From contig OW121856.1 of assembly GCA_933228895.1 (NCBI GenBank), positions 106,863,027-106,927,026 of the forward strand: a stretch of 64,000 bases of DNA. Reading direction: 5' to 3'. Source of the stretch: Platycnemis pennipes (lineage: Eukaryota > Arthropoda > Insecta > Odonata > Platycnemididae). The notes beneath the pieces are model-generated. The model had not been told where the DNA came from. It did not search any database and saw only the letters and a program-made list of their open reading frames with translations. Shown here piece by piece: positions 1 through 10,116 of the stretch. The translations under genes and the position numbers were made by a program. The first letter of the stretch is position 1, and each line of letters begins with the position of its first letter.

Positions 1-142
1 AAGCGATCGTGAAATGCCAGTGCAGCGCTCCTGACGTGCTTGTGCAACGCTGCTGACAACCGTTTGCAGCGCATCCGACATTCAAAAAAGGGAAGTTTAG
101 GAGTGCTAGAACTGCTGCAGCAGTGCCTTCGCAGCAGCGACC
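1..142 (-). repeat. Fragment of 22-bp GCGCT-rich repeat arm, inverted relative to 4,160-4,306
   Basis: The first 142 bases match the reverse complement of about 4,160-4,306 with few differences, including the shared spacer with AAAAAAGGGAAGTTTAGG. They carry the same degenerate 22-bp units built round a GCGCTGCA-like core. This looks like the subterminal arm of a second copy of the 4,110-5,682 element. It is cut by the window edge on the left and abuts a Helitron helicase fragment on the right. No terminal CCCAGTAAACAC is visible here, so the copy is truncated. Confidence 0.75.
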
Positions 143-590
143 TATTTATCAATCGATGCTGTCCTTGAAGAGGATCAAGCGGTAAATTATCCGGTTGAGT
201 TTCGGAATACCTTGGAACTGCCAGGAGTTGTACCCCACAGACTTGATCTTAAAGTGTTTGTCCCAGTAATGCTATTAAGAAACTTGGAGGCACCGAGACT
301 CTGTAATGGTACAAGGCTGTTGGTTTAGTCTTTGAAACAAAATCTTATACAGGCTACCATTTTGACTGTGTGCGCTAAGGGAGAGGAAGTTTTAATTCCT
401 ATCATTCCTTCAGACTTGCCATTCACATTTAAGCGCCTCCAGTTCCCAGTTAGAGTAGCCTTTTCTATGACAATAAATAAGTCACAACGGCAGACTCTTC
501 AAGTGGTTGGCCTTCAATTGGAAAGCCACTGCTTTACGCATGGGCAGCTTTATGTGGCTTGCTCCCGCGTTCCTAGCGGCAATAATTTCA
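143..590 (+). pseudogene. Helitron Pif1-like helicase, C-terminal fragment
   Basis: Reading in one frame from 143 gives a protein matching the end of Helitron Rep/helicase proteins. It has the entry motif YLSIDAV, then NYPVEF, the PGVVPHRLDLKV block, VMLLRNLEAPRLCNGTRL, then RLQFPVRVAFSMTINKSQ and the final helicase motif HGQLYVACSRV. In the family this helicase unwinds DNA during rolling-circle transposition. One in-frame stop (326-328) interrupts it, and the Rep domain and most of the helicase are absent, so it is dead. The frame stops just after SRVPSGNN, exactly where a minus-strand LINE ends (about 592), suggesting that the LINE inserted into, or replaced, the last codons. I see no helicase continuation on the far side of the LINE. 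Confidence 0.88.
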
Positions 591-591
591 T

Positions 592-2976
592 TCAATTCAT
601 TTCAATCCATTTAATCTTCATCATTTCTCTGTAGCACCACATTTCCAAAGCTTCCACCCTTTTCTTCTCCACTGCTGTCATCGTCCATGCCTCACTACTG
701 TAAACAAACATGCTCCAGATATACGTTTTGATGAATTGCTTCCTTACCTCCAAGCTTGTATTTCCAACTGTAAGCAGATTCTTCTTTTGATAGAATGCCC
801 TCTTTGCCTGGGCTATTCTGCTGACTTTTCTTTCTTGCTTCGTCCATCGGTGGTTACTCTGCTTCCCAGTTAACGGAACTCTTTCACCTCTTCCAGTTTC
901 TGTTTTCCTAGTATAACGTTGGTTTTGGCCTCCTCTCTCTTGCTGCACACAATATCTTAGTGTTCTTCTTTCATTGATGGCTCTCTCGATGTAAACATTA
1001 AAAATTACGGGAGACAGTTCACAACCTTGTCTCACTCCTTTCCTTAATCTTGCTTCTTCACAGCTGGGTCCAAATTTTAACACAGCTACTTGGTTTTTGT
1101 ACAAACTGTGGATAATTCTTCAATCATTGTACGACACTCTAATTCCCTTCAGAATTCAAAGCATTAAATTCCAATCCACGTTGTCAAAAGCCTTCTCTAA
1201 ATCCACAAATGCAATGAAGGTCGGTTTGTTCTTCTCCATTCTCTTCTCTATGAGTAGCCTAAGGGCCAATATTGCTTCTCTTGTACCCTTACTTTTCCTG
1301 AATCCGAATTGATCTTCATCCAGGAACTCCTCTGCTTTTCGTTCTATTCTTCTGTAGATGATCCTTGTCAATATCTTTGATGCATGTGTCGTCAGGCTTA
1401 TAGTCCTAAAATTTTCGCATTTCTCCGCTCTCTTCTTTTTGGGAATAGGAATGACGATGTTTTTTTCGAAGTCCCTGGGCATTTCTCCTGTTGAGTACAT
1501 GACGCAGATGGCCTTGTTTAGATGGGCCAATGTCCTCTCTCCCGCATTCCTTATCAGTTCTGCAGGGATACCATCAATTCCAGAAGCCTTATTCATCCGA
1601 AGGTCCCTTACTGCTGCGTCGAATTCCGATTTTAATATTGATGCCCCCACATCATCATTTTCGACTTCGCTTTCCTCTTCAATCACATTCGCAATGAGAT
1701 TGTTTCTGCTGTATAACTCCTCCAGGTATTCTTTCCATCTCTTCACTTTGTCTTCATTCTCAATCAAAATTTCTCTGTTCTTGTCTCTTATGGCATTGCA
1801 TCTTGCGCTCCGTTCGTTGAAGTGGTTCCTCACTATCCTATAAGCAGCTTCCACCTTTCCAAGGACAAGGTTGTTTTATACATCTTCACACAGATTTTTG
1901 TTCATCCACATTTCTCTAGCTTTCTTGGCTTTGCGACTTACTTCGTTCCTTATTCTTTTGTAGCAAAGCTGCCCTTCTTCAGTTTCCGCATTCTTGTACT
2001 TTCTTCATTCTTCAATCAGCTCTAAGACCTCTTCCGTGATCCATGGCTTCTTCTTAAAAACTTTTCTCCTTCCAAGAACTTCTTTTGCGGCTTCCTGTTG
2101 TCCACATTTAATGTTTTCCCAAGGCTCTTCTACTGGTTTCTCAGTCAGGTTCTCTCCTACGTTGTTCTCTACTGCTTTCTGAAATGCCAGCTGATGTTGA
2201 GTCTCCTTCAGTTTTTCTACTTGCCAAATGTTCTTTACTGTTTTCTTCAATCTCTTGAATTTTAGATGGCATTTCATCATCACTAAATTATGGTCACTGT
2301 TGATGTCTGCACCCAGGTAGCTTTTGCAGTCCTTTACCTGATTCCTGAACCTCTGCTTCACTAAAATGTAGTGTATTCGAAATCTTCCTCTGTCTCCTGG
2401 CATCTCCCACGTGTATTTTCTTCGGTTGCGATTTTTAAACAATGTGTTGGCGACCACTAACTTATTTTGTGTGCAGAACTCCAGCAGTCTTTCTCCTCTT
2501 TCGTTTCGGTTTCCCAATCCATATTTTCCAGCTATTCTTCCATCTTGGCCTTCGCCGACGACAGCGTTTCAGTCTCCTAAAATAATAAGGTTTTCTTCTC
2601 CTGTTTCCTGTTTTATTACTTCAGTGATATCTTCCTAGACGTCTTCCACTTCTTCATCTTCATAGTCCAACGTAGGCATGTACACTTGCACCACAATGGT
2701 ATCTGTAGGCTTAGTTTCAATTATAACCATTATAATCCTTTCACTGTACTGCAGGAAGTTCTTCACACGCAGTCCTGCACTCTTCCTGAGCATCATTCCT
2801 ACTCCAGTGATTCGGTGTGAATAATTCTATAACTTCCACTCCAAAAGTCTCTTTCTTCGGGCCATCTCATTTCACTGATTGCTAATACATCGAGGTCCAT
2901 TCTCCGCATTTCCACCTTCGGGTTATCCAATCTTCCGTATGTCCAAAGTGATCGCACGTTCCTACCCTAAAATGAC
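592..2976 (-). pseudogene. LINE copy A polyprotein: AP endonuclease plus reverse transcriptase, decayed
   Basis: Near 2,960 the endonuclease start reads NVRSLWTYGRLDN, followed by LDVLAISEMRWPE. Later come GNRNERGERLLEFC (about 2,515-2,475) and the catalytic-type SDHN near 2,290. The reverse transcriptase runs from about 1,850: NKASGIDGIPAELI, VIPIPKKKR, EDQFGFRKSKGTREA and the catalytic FVDLEKAFDNVDW (about 1,190). Then VRQGCELSPVIFN leads into IERAINER. The expected YxDD/FADD block after that motif is missing: the frame jumps to sequence aligning well downstream of it (AQAKRAFYQKK, then EAWTMTAVEKKRVEALEMWC). So about 200 bases including the active-site aspartates appear deleted. Several stops and frameshifts break the frame, and the C-terminus is cut at KIKWIEMN compared with copy B. 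Not functional. Confidence 0.85.
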
Positions 2977-3545
2977 TATCACATTTGACTGATGTACTCT
3001 CTCGGGTAGTCCCCGCCCGGAGATCCGAATGGGGGACTATTTTACCTCAGGAATATTTTACTCGAGAGGGTGCCATCACGTCTTGATAATAAAGGAAAGA
3101 GCATGGAGAATCTGCGACTCCTCGGGATAGTAATGTGATGGTTTCCCCTCGCCTTCCACATCGCAGTACTACAGCCGTTAAGTAAATGTTACCACACCTG
3201 TAGTGAAATGAGTGTCGCTGCACCGACCACTGTGGTCTCCACCTTCACTCATGTGAAGGGGAGCTGCTGCCCTCTCCTCCAGGTGAAGGGAAGCGTAATT
3301 GTTGGTGGCCTCCCTTCCCCAAGTCACGGCATCTTCACAGGTTCTGTATTATTTTTTAAGGCCTACCTTACCCAGGGATAGACCAATACCCTCTCGGAAT
3401 GCCGTCGCTTATTGTCCACGACTGCTTATTCGATGAGTAAGCTCGCTTATCCCGCAGCTAACCTCTATATCTAGAGGTCGACCCACCATCCGCAACCCGG
3501 TAGACGCACTCGGTGGCTTTAAGCTCGGCCGCGAACTCCAGCTAT
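592..3545 (-). mobile_element. Non-LTR retrotransposon (RTE/craft-like LINE), copy A, near full length
   Basis: A minus-strand LINE runs from about 3,545 (5') to about 592 (3'). From 2,975 downwards come an AP-type endonuclease, a linker and a reverse transcriptase. Sequence 2,976-3,545 looks like the 5' untranslated region, with no frame of its own. The 3' end at 592-615 is a short (A)ATGAATTGAATGA-like repeat tail, as in elements that end in simple repeats rather than poly(A). A second copy of the same family lies on the plus strand at 37,530-39,525. The exact 5' boundary and target-site duplications could not be fixed, and clade assignment within the RTE/Jockey-like group is by remembered protein similarity only. 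Confidence 0.85.
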
Positions 3546-4109
3546 TATTGACTCAAATTATACTTCAGAATCCTAGATCCATTTCATGCTGATGTACGCT
3601 CAACTAACGTTAGTGATTAAATGCCAGCCTTTACAAAAACGGGAATAGTTTTTCGGACTTTACAGGCTGCATGTGCCCAAGTATGTTAGAAGGTACAGGA
3701 GGGTGCATAAGTATGCTAGCATACAGGCAATGAAGCCAGAATGAGAAATACTTGCGAAGGAATGGTTCCCTCCTCGGCACAAAACGCTTCGTTTTCTACG
3801 GCCTCTTATTAAGTTTGCATCTACATTAATGCCCACAATTCATCTGCAGTGGCATCACAAACTCCATTAATAAAAATCAATGAAGATATGTAATAATGCA
3901 TTTTATTCCGTATGGAGTTGATTCTATTCCTAAATGCTGGTGAAAATTTCACCCATTTAAACTACACACACGGCGTTAGTTAGCGTATTTGCAGATTTTC
4001 ACTTTTGATTTAATGCATTTTTGAAGAAAAATTCATTTTTCACTGTATCTCTTACTATAGTGAATTTTTCGCATTTATTTCCGCATTCATATTTTTTTTT
4101 TAAATTCTA
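3546..4109. other. Unassigned spacer between LINE copy A and the 1.57-kb TIR element
   Basis: AT-rich sequence with no frame or repeat that I recognise. It ends in a T-rich stretch directly before the TA dinucleotide (4,108-4,109) that borders the next element. Confidence 0.5.
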
Positions 4110-4124
4110 CCCAGTAAACACAAA

Positions 4125-4335
4125 ATGCTACAGGCGCGTCTGACGCGGTGCGCAGAAGCGCTTCAGCTGCCGCGAAGGCGCTGCTGTAGCGCGTCTAGCA
4201 CTCCTAAACTTCCCTTTTTTGAATGCCGGATGCGCTGCAAACGGGTGTCAGCAGCGTTGCACAAGCACGTCAGGAGCGCTGCACTGGCGTTTCACGATCG
4301 CTTCAAACGCATGTCAGAATCGCTGAAAATGCATG
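4125..4335 (+). repeat. Left subterminal array of 22-bp degenerate units
   Basis: From about 4,227 to 4,336 five successive units of exactly 22 bases can be laid under each other, each with a GCGCTGCA, GCGTTGCA, TCGCTTCA or TCGCTGAA core and usually ending GTC. Related units with less regular spacing precede them (4,125-4,195), separated by a T-rich spacer. The right arm (5,480-5,670, opposite orientation) carries units of 22-24 bases of the same kind. Arrays like this are typical of repeated transposase-binding sites. Confidence 0.75.
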
Positions 4336-5152
4336 CCTGATGCTCCACTAGTGACCCACGTAGCACACTTCCAGGAAAATGTGCCTTGAAGGCTCCTCGG
4401 AGGCACCTAAAAAAGGCACAGAAGGATCCTTTTAAGGCACCTTAAAAAGGCACCACTTAAAGGCACATTTTAGGTACTAGTAAGGCACTTGGAAAACGTG
4501 TGACAAGCATTAATATATCCTTACTAATCCCATGGCTCCTATATCATTGTATAGAAAATGTACCCAAATGAATTAACTAATACGAAAACAATCATTCTAA
4601 TATACCTTGCATGGGTGCACTTATCACCAAAATTGAAAAAAATAAAGGTAAGCAATAGAGGTTCCCACTCACTTAATGATTACTAGTTGTACCTCGCATA
4701 CTACAGTTACGCCTACCTAACAACCTTCACCTAACTTCTGCCTATCCTATCATCCTTTGATATTCGACCTGACACATTTTCCGATTACGAGAAGGTGACT
4801 TTAACAAGCGTTTATTTGGCCAGAAATACCAATACATAAAATTTATAAATTAATGAACAATAACAGATAAAATAACAGACAACAAAAACTGGTCTAGTCC
4901 CATTCTAGGATTACTCCTCTTCGGGGTCCTGAGGCCATATATATACAGCTGCTGGCTTGCATTAAGTCGTTTGTGATTATTAACTTCACTAAAAGCTTGA
5001 CACGGATAATTTGTGCCGTTAAAACATTTCCCTAATAACCATTTTGTGGATAAAAATAAGCATTACCATTATAAATATAAGTCACTGATATTCTTTCAAC
5101 TCCAGGGGAGATAAATTAGAGTTTCCTCCATAATTCTGAGAACCTGTTTCCC

Positions 5153-5416
5153 GGTGAGCGCACCAGTACTTTCTCTTAAGTCCGATACCGTCTAAGAGGG
5201 ACTGAGAAAAATCATCCATGAAACAATGTTCAATCGCTCTTAAAGATCGTGAATCAATTTAAAATCACATCTCAGATGCACTCTTACCGATCCTCCTGGC
5301 CTTTGATTTTTTCGGCGAGCGCACCCGTATTATCTCTACGTCCGATACCGTCTAACGAGGGACTGAGAAAAATCATCCGTGGAACAATGTTCAATCGCTC
5401 TTAAAGATCGTGAATC
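5153..5416 (+). repeat. Duplicated block of about 105 bp inside the TIR element
   Basis: The stretch starting GAGCGCACC and containing TCCGATACCGTCTAA and GGGACTGAGAAAAATCATCC occurs at 5,155-5,257 and again at 5,316-5,416 with few differences. The period is about 161 bases. It is non-coding. Confidence 0.85.
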
Positions 5417-5944
5417 CCGAGTAAAACTTTCTTCTAATACTTTCACTCAGATCAGATATGCCTTATTCAAAAGACTACATGCAGCGCTGTGGCAGCGCGT
5501 CCGCAACTTGCGGCTGCAGCGCTTCAAACACGAGCTGTGAATGCGCATTAGATACGTTTCTCGACAATTCGCTCTAGGAGAGCGTTGCTGTGACGCTGCT
5601 GGCGCGCTTCAGTCGACATGTGCTGCACTGGCAGCGCTGACATCGTTGTGAAGCGCTGCTACAGCTATTTGTGTTTACTGGGTATTATTCATCTTACTAT
5701 ATTCTTAGTTTTACCACGAGGAAAAACCACTTCATCCGTGAATAGCGCGAGCAGTAAGCCCGTATGTATGCACCTTCTAACATTATTTAAAAAAATACAA
5801 TCCAGTTTACGACAATACGTTAGGACAAACTGTTATATCGATGTCTTCATTCGGAGGCAAAAAATGGCAATGGTCGATGATCGGAAAAGAATAGAAAAAC
5901 ATCTAGAAATTTTGAAGTGAACTCCACCAGATGACGGAAAATAG

Positions 5945-7150
5945 ATATCTAAATATCTATTGATAGATGATCTACAAATAGACATCTATTGCATGTATTA
6001 TAGATATATAACAGTTTTAGTATTCCACCTGACATTCATTCACCATATAAAACACTCACAAATATTCCTTATTACAGGAATATCGTCCATCTCACCTGTT
6101 CGTGCCCGTGATGTCCCCAGACAAAGTAAAGAACCCCACAGAGGAGAAAATAAAAGAATAGAGGCTGGCCTTTAACGGAACAAAAAATAATAAACTAAAG
6201 AAATACTGTAAAAAAGGTGAAATGGAAAATTCATAATATCTAAGGGAAGGAAGAAGCCGGGCATGTGCTTCGCATACCTGAATTGCCGATGTCTTCAATA
6301 TTCATTCACTGGCACAAACACGCGCCATGCCCGCAGGCCCACACTCTTCTCTCTGGTTCGAACTGGTCTGCCTCTCCAGGTAACTAGCCCAAACCTCTCC
6401 CCCCGCGAGCGCCCTCAACGGGCGAAATCATAATTACAGAACAAAGAAGGCACACGTACACTCGCCGCGGCATCAGCGGGAAGGAATTCAAAGAAACAAA
6501 AAAAAGTGGCATCCTCGTGCGAACACACCATCTAACCATATGTATATAACATCTAAAAATGTCTACCGATAATTGATCAACAAATAGACATCTATTGTAT
6601 GTATTATAGATATAATAAATTTTTAGCATGCCATTTGACATTCATTCACCATATAAAATGCTCACATTCCTTATTACAGGAATATCGTCCATCTCACCTT
6701 CTGAGCATATGTATATAATATCTATAAATGTCTATCGATAGATGATCTACAAACAGACAACTCTTGTATGTATTATAGATGTATAAAATGTTTAGCATAC
6801 CACCGTTTTATGTGGTGAATGAATGCCAATTGGCATTCATTCACCATATAAACTGCTCACAAATATTCTTTATCAAAGGAATATTGTCCATCTTGCCTTC
6901 TCAGCATATCTATATAATATCTAAAAATGTCTACCGATAGAAGATCTGCAAATACAATACAAATTGTATGTATTATAGATATATAAACATTTTATCGGGG
7001 TTTTAACATACCTCGTCATAAAAATGTCTACTGGTAGATGATCTACAGATAAACATCTATTGTATGTCATATAAATAAAGATACATTTCCTCAGGGTTCT
7101 TGGTATACTGGTACCATCTGGCATTTATCCACCATGGAAAACACAAATAT
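5945..7150 (+). repeat. Tandem array of about 170-200-bp units, interrupted
   Basis: Five diverged copies of one unit start near 5,945, 6,537, 6,707, 6,904 and 7,019. Each has the order CATATGTATATAA, TGTCTA(C/T)CGATAG, GATCTACAAATAGAC, TGTATGTATTATAGATAT, TTCATTCACCATATAAA and TTATTACAGGAATATCGTCC. The last two copies are truncated or divergent. Between copies 1 and 2 sits a foreign block of about 440 bases (6,096-6,535), richer in G+C and with no recognised content. This is a minisatellite- or satellite-like array, AT-rich and non-coding. Confidence 0.85.
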
Positions 7151-7221
7151 TTCTTACGAAAGAATTATAAAAAATCATGTTGAATGTTTACTATTCAAGC
7201 ATATTATAACTTGGCAAAACA

Positions 7222-7440
7222 AAGAATGTCATGGTTAGTATTAAAATTTTTTGAGGAGGAATTACATTTGTAGTGGTCCTGCAATCCAGGATCGCCACCA
7301 GAATCTGCCGAGAAGGGCCACCCTGGTCCAATGGCACGAAGGGCCAAGAGTTCAAGGGTCCCAGCAATGAGGCCCCAGACAGAGATGAACAGAAAGTGAA
7401 AGGCCATTGCTGTGCTGGCTACCACTGTACTGCCACCTTA
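7222..7440 (-). other. Possible unassigned exon or gene relic (G+C-rich island)
   Basis: A G+C-rich block in AT-rich surroundings is open on the minus strand for about 70 codons. It gives a hydrophobic segment (MAFHFLFISVWGLIAGTLEL) followed by a polar tail containing SADSGGDPGLQDHY. A GTAATT donor-like site follows the tail, and two weak acceptor-like AG sites precede the frame. The plus strand is also open here and reads as an irregular Gly/Pro/Lys-rich peptide a little like degraded collagen. I recognise neither, and cannot say which strand, if any, is real. Confidence 0.25.
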
Positions 7441-8156
7441 GGCATCGAGACACAATAAATTATCGTTTACGTGCATGTTTTGTTAATCCTGACTGCTTCC
7501 CCATTGAGTGAATAAACATTTAATGGAATTTAATGACATGAAATTACATTTAGATATGCTTAATTTTCTACCTTTGATTTGAGATGGCACTGTGCTATGG
7601 GATACTAGTCATAATAATATTATATATTTCACTTTTAACAGTTTAGAAGAAAATCTCTGTGTGTTATCAATTTATAATGATATGTATTTTGTGTAGGTAC
7701 TATGAGCTACTTGTTAAAAAAGCATCAAATTACCAAAAGAATCAGTAAGATGTTTTTTTATTTCAACCCATTTCAACCCCACTAATGAGGGTACCTATAC
7801 ACAGTTTCGGACATGATATCTGTGCATGGACAAAAACTGCTCCACCTGATCAGAGCTCTCTGGGGTATGACAGTAAACCTGAGGTTCATCTCTCATCACT
7901 GTCGAATCTAAAAAAAAGTCTCCTCCTAATTTTCAAAATTGAATTGGGAAACATATTCACTTCACACTTAGCAGCACTCACTTTAAACAGTTCAAGCACT
8001 TTAACTTTCAAGTGTTTAACACTTCAAACAGAATGACAGTTTGACAAGTGGCACCGCACGTTTGTTTCAGCTGGCTTCCCACTAGAATACCTACTCAGCG
8101 CAACATTTCCCTGCAGATCTGCCTTAGCTTAGTTATGCCTTACTTTACAGGTAACC

Positions 8157-10116
8157 CCAGGGCTTCCACTCACTTTTTGATAGAGAAGAGTGAGAAAGTG
8201 TGTGATTTTTGCCAAAAAGTGAGGAGAAAATGTGGAAAAGTGAGAAAATAGGTGATTTTTACCCCGTGTTGCACTTCTGGCTACTCCTATATCCCTACAT
8301 TATTCAATATTTTACATGGGAACTCTTATTCAAAGCAGTGGCAACAGGGATAAAAATTACAAAACAAAGAATTGGACAATGAAAACATGTATTTCAGACT
8401 CAAGAAAGATTGAAGAATTAAAAAATAAATCTCGTCTAGAGATGAACACTACAAAATAGATGAGAATGAGGCACATATTGTACCATAAATTAGGAGATCA
8501 AATAAACAATAATAATTTAAATAAAGAATAATACTTTTAGTCTAGGCAGGGTCCACCTGCTCCTTGAGATCATCAAAATCTTCATCCGGCCGCTTTTTGC
8601 GATTCTTAAAAAGCTGCTCTAGTAGGGACGATGTCCTCTTCTCTACTTTCTTTTGTAAAGGCTCCTTTTTCCTAAGCAAGTCATCTGCCCGTGACCACAG
8701 TGTTTGGGCACCCTCCAACAAACCTTGAGCGATCTTGACTTTTGTCATCTTTGTTGGCAATAGCCTCCTCCAGTGTCTTTTTTGCCTTGTTGACTAGTTG
8801 ATCAGAGGCCTTGCGCTCCTCTAACTCCTCCTTACTTGTCGCATGCAGGTCATCCTGTAGCTTGCCCAACACCTGTCGTTCCTTAAACTGGGCAGCCTCT
8901 TGCCTCTCCAGGCGAGCGTTCTCCTCTTCTTGTAATCTCTTCAGCTCGTCTTCCTACAGTTTCTGTTGAACCTCCAGGTACTCTTTTACATACTTTCCGC
9001 ATGCTGCTGCTGCGAGCTTGAGCAGTTGCTACTCAACCACAACGCTGCAACAGGTCTAACGCACATGCCGGAGCACCGGCACAGAGACTGCAGAGGCTGT
9101 CAGCAAGCCAGATGCTGCATCAGTCGAGGTACGGGGCCTGCGCTGGCATCGGCACATTGGCCAACGTTGCCAAATGCAATTGCCGAGTCTCGCTTTTTTG
9201 AGTAGACAAGTAGTGAGGAGGACTTATGAGAAATCAAGCTACGCAAGTGGTGCGCCCAAGATTGAGACTTGATCAGTTTAGCACTGTACATTGCACCTGT
9301 TCGCTAAGCTCCAGGGTTGGTTTGAAAATTTCCACCAGTAACCCTCGATCTTTATCAACTCCACCACAGCGCAGTGAAAGCAACAAGACAGACAGAGACA
9401 CATAATTTTCTAATGTCACACTGGATTACTGAGAGCTGAAACACTCACCTTCAATTGGCGACATGCAGCGAGTAGGTGGGCAGCTTGCGCATATGTAGCA
9501 CTGTCTCTTGTGAATGTCTTGTGTCTCCCTCACAGTCTAGCTCCTTCCACAGTCACAACACTCAGTGTTAAAAAATTGAGACAGTCTAATAGCAGACGAT
9601 CTAGTTGTGCAGTGCCAGAGTGGTGGCGGTGGTTGTGGACAGAAACTCCGTTCCATATATGGTAGTGACCTCCCCTACTTTCCCCATCCCAGTTCCCCTC
9701 CCCTACGTTCCCCATCCCCTTGGTTCATACTGCTGCACGCATTGCGTTTATGCAGGGGTTGCAAAGGAAAAAAGCAAAAGTACACAAATGCCCGCAGCGG
9801 CCAGCCGGCACGCAACAACACAAACATGCTCTGACACGCCTACCAGGGGTCCGTAGCATCTCCTTGCTTGCCTGCCTAACCGGCGCTAGACCGCGACACC
9901 AGCACCCTTAAAACGCTAACACAATTGCAGTGATCTATGTCCGCCACTCGTGGCGGAAGCGCAAAGGCAAGTGATTTCCGTGGAAAGGATGGATTTTCTT
10001 GTGGGATAGGCTCACATTTGCCAGAAAAGTGAGCATTTTACAAAATAGTGAGCATTATTTCAAAATAGTGAGAAAAGTCACCCTGTTTTCGAATGAGTGA
10101 GTCAGTGGAAGCCCTG
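8157..10116. mobile_element. hAT-like DNA transposon, 1.96 kb, with 8-bp target duplication
   Basis: The termini are inverted copies of CAGGGCTTCCACT (8,158 onwards and 10,116 backwards). They are flanked by AGGTAACC (8,149-8,156) and AGATAACC (10,117-10,124), an 8-bp duplication with one mismatch. CAGGG ends and 8-bp duplications are hallmarks of the hAT superfamily. Just inside both ends are clusters of AAGTGAG/TAGTGAG motifs (8,185-8,250 and 10,025-10,075), all in the same orientation on the plus strand. No hAT transposase is visible. The interior carries a decayed coiled-coil frame (8,542-9,042) and a G+C-rich part (9,600-9,960) without recognised content. Confidence 0.8.
8542..9042 (-). 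pseudogene. Decayed coiled-coil protein frame carried inside the hAT-like element
   Basis: Reading minus from about 9,042 gives a Lys/Glu/Leu-rich coiled coil: QLLKLAAAACGKYVKEYLEV, then EDELKRLQEEENARLERQEA, QVLGKLQDDLHATSKEELEE and VNKAKKTLEEAIAN. After a frameshift near 8,755 it continues QGLLEGAQTLWSRADDLLRK and closes with EDFDDLKEQVDPA and a stop at 8,542-8,544. Two earlier codons are TAG where a Gln-type CAG is likely. So one frameshift and two stops break what was one protein of at least 165 residues. I do not recognise the family. It could be a host gene fragment captured by the element or an old accessory protein of the element. Nothing here resembles a hAT transposase. Confidence 0.6.

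Larger units (their letters stand above)
4110..5682. mobile_element. 1.57-kb TIR element with subterminal 22-bp repeat arrays, TA target site
   Basis: The ends are inverted copies of CCCAGTAAACACAAA (4,110 onwards and 5,682 backwards), each bordered by TA (4,108-4,109 and 5,683-5,684). Beyond about 15-20 bases the two arms are not simple inverted copies. Instead both hold arrays of degenerate 22-bp units with a GCGCT core. Inside lie a run of six AGGCAC heptamer-like motifs (4,400-4,495) and a duplicated block of about 105 bases (5,153-5,257 and 5,314-5,416). I see no transposase frame, so this is a non-autonomous element. A TA duplication fits Tc1/mariner or another TA-targeting family, but the ends match none that I can name. 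Confidence 0.75.

Noticed and set aside
1358..1843. Open plus-strand frame of 161 codons
   Set aside because: Antisense to the LINE copy A reverse transcriptase, whose protein motifs are on the minus strand.
6340..6420. GGTTCGAACTGG as a possible tRNA B box
   Set aside because: No A box at the right distance and no cloverleaf; the string alone is too short.
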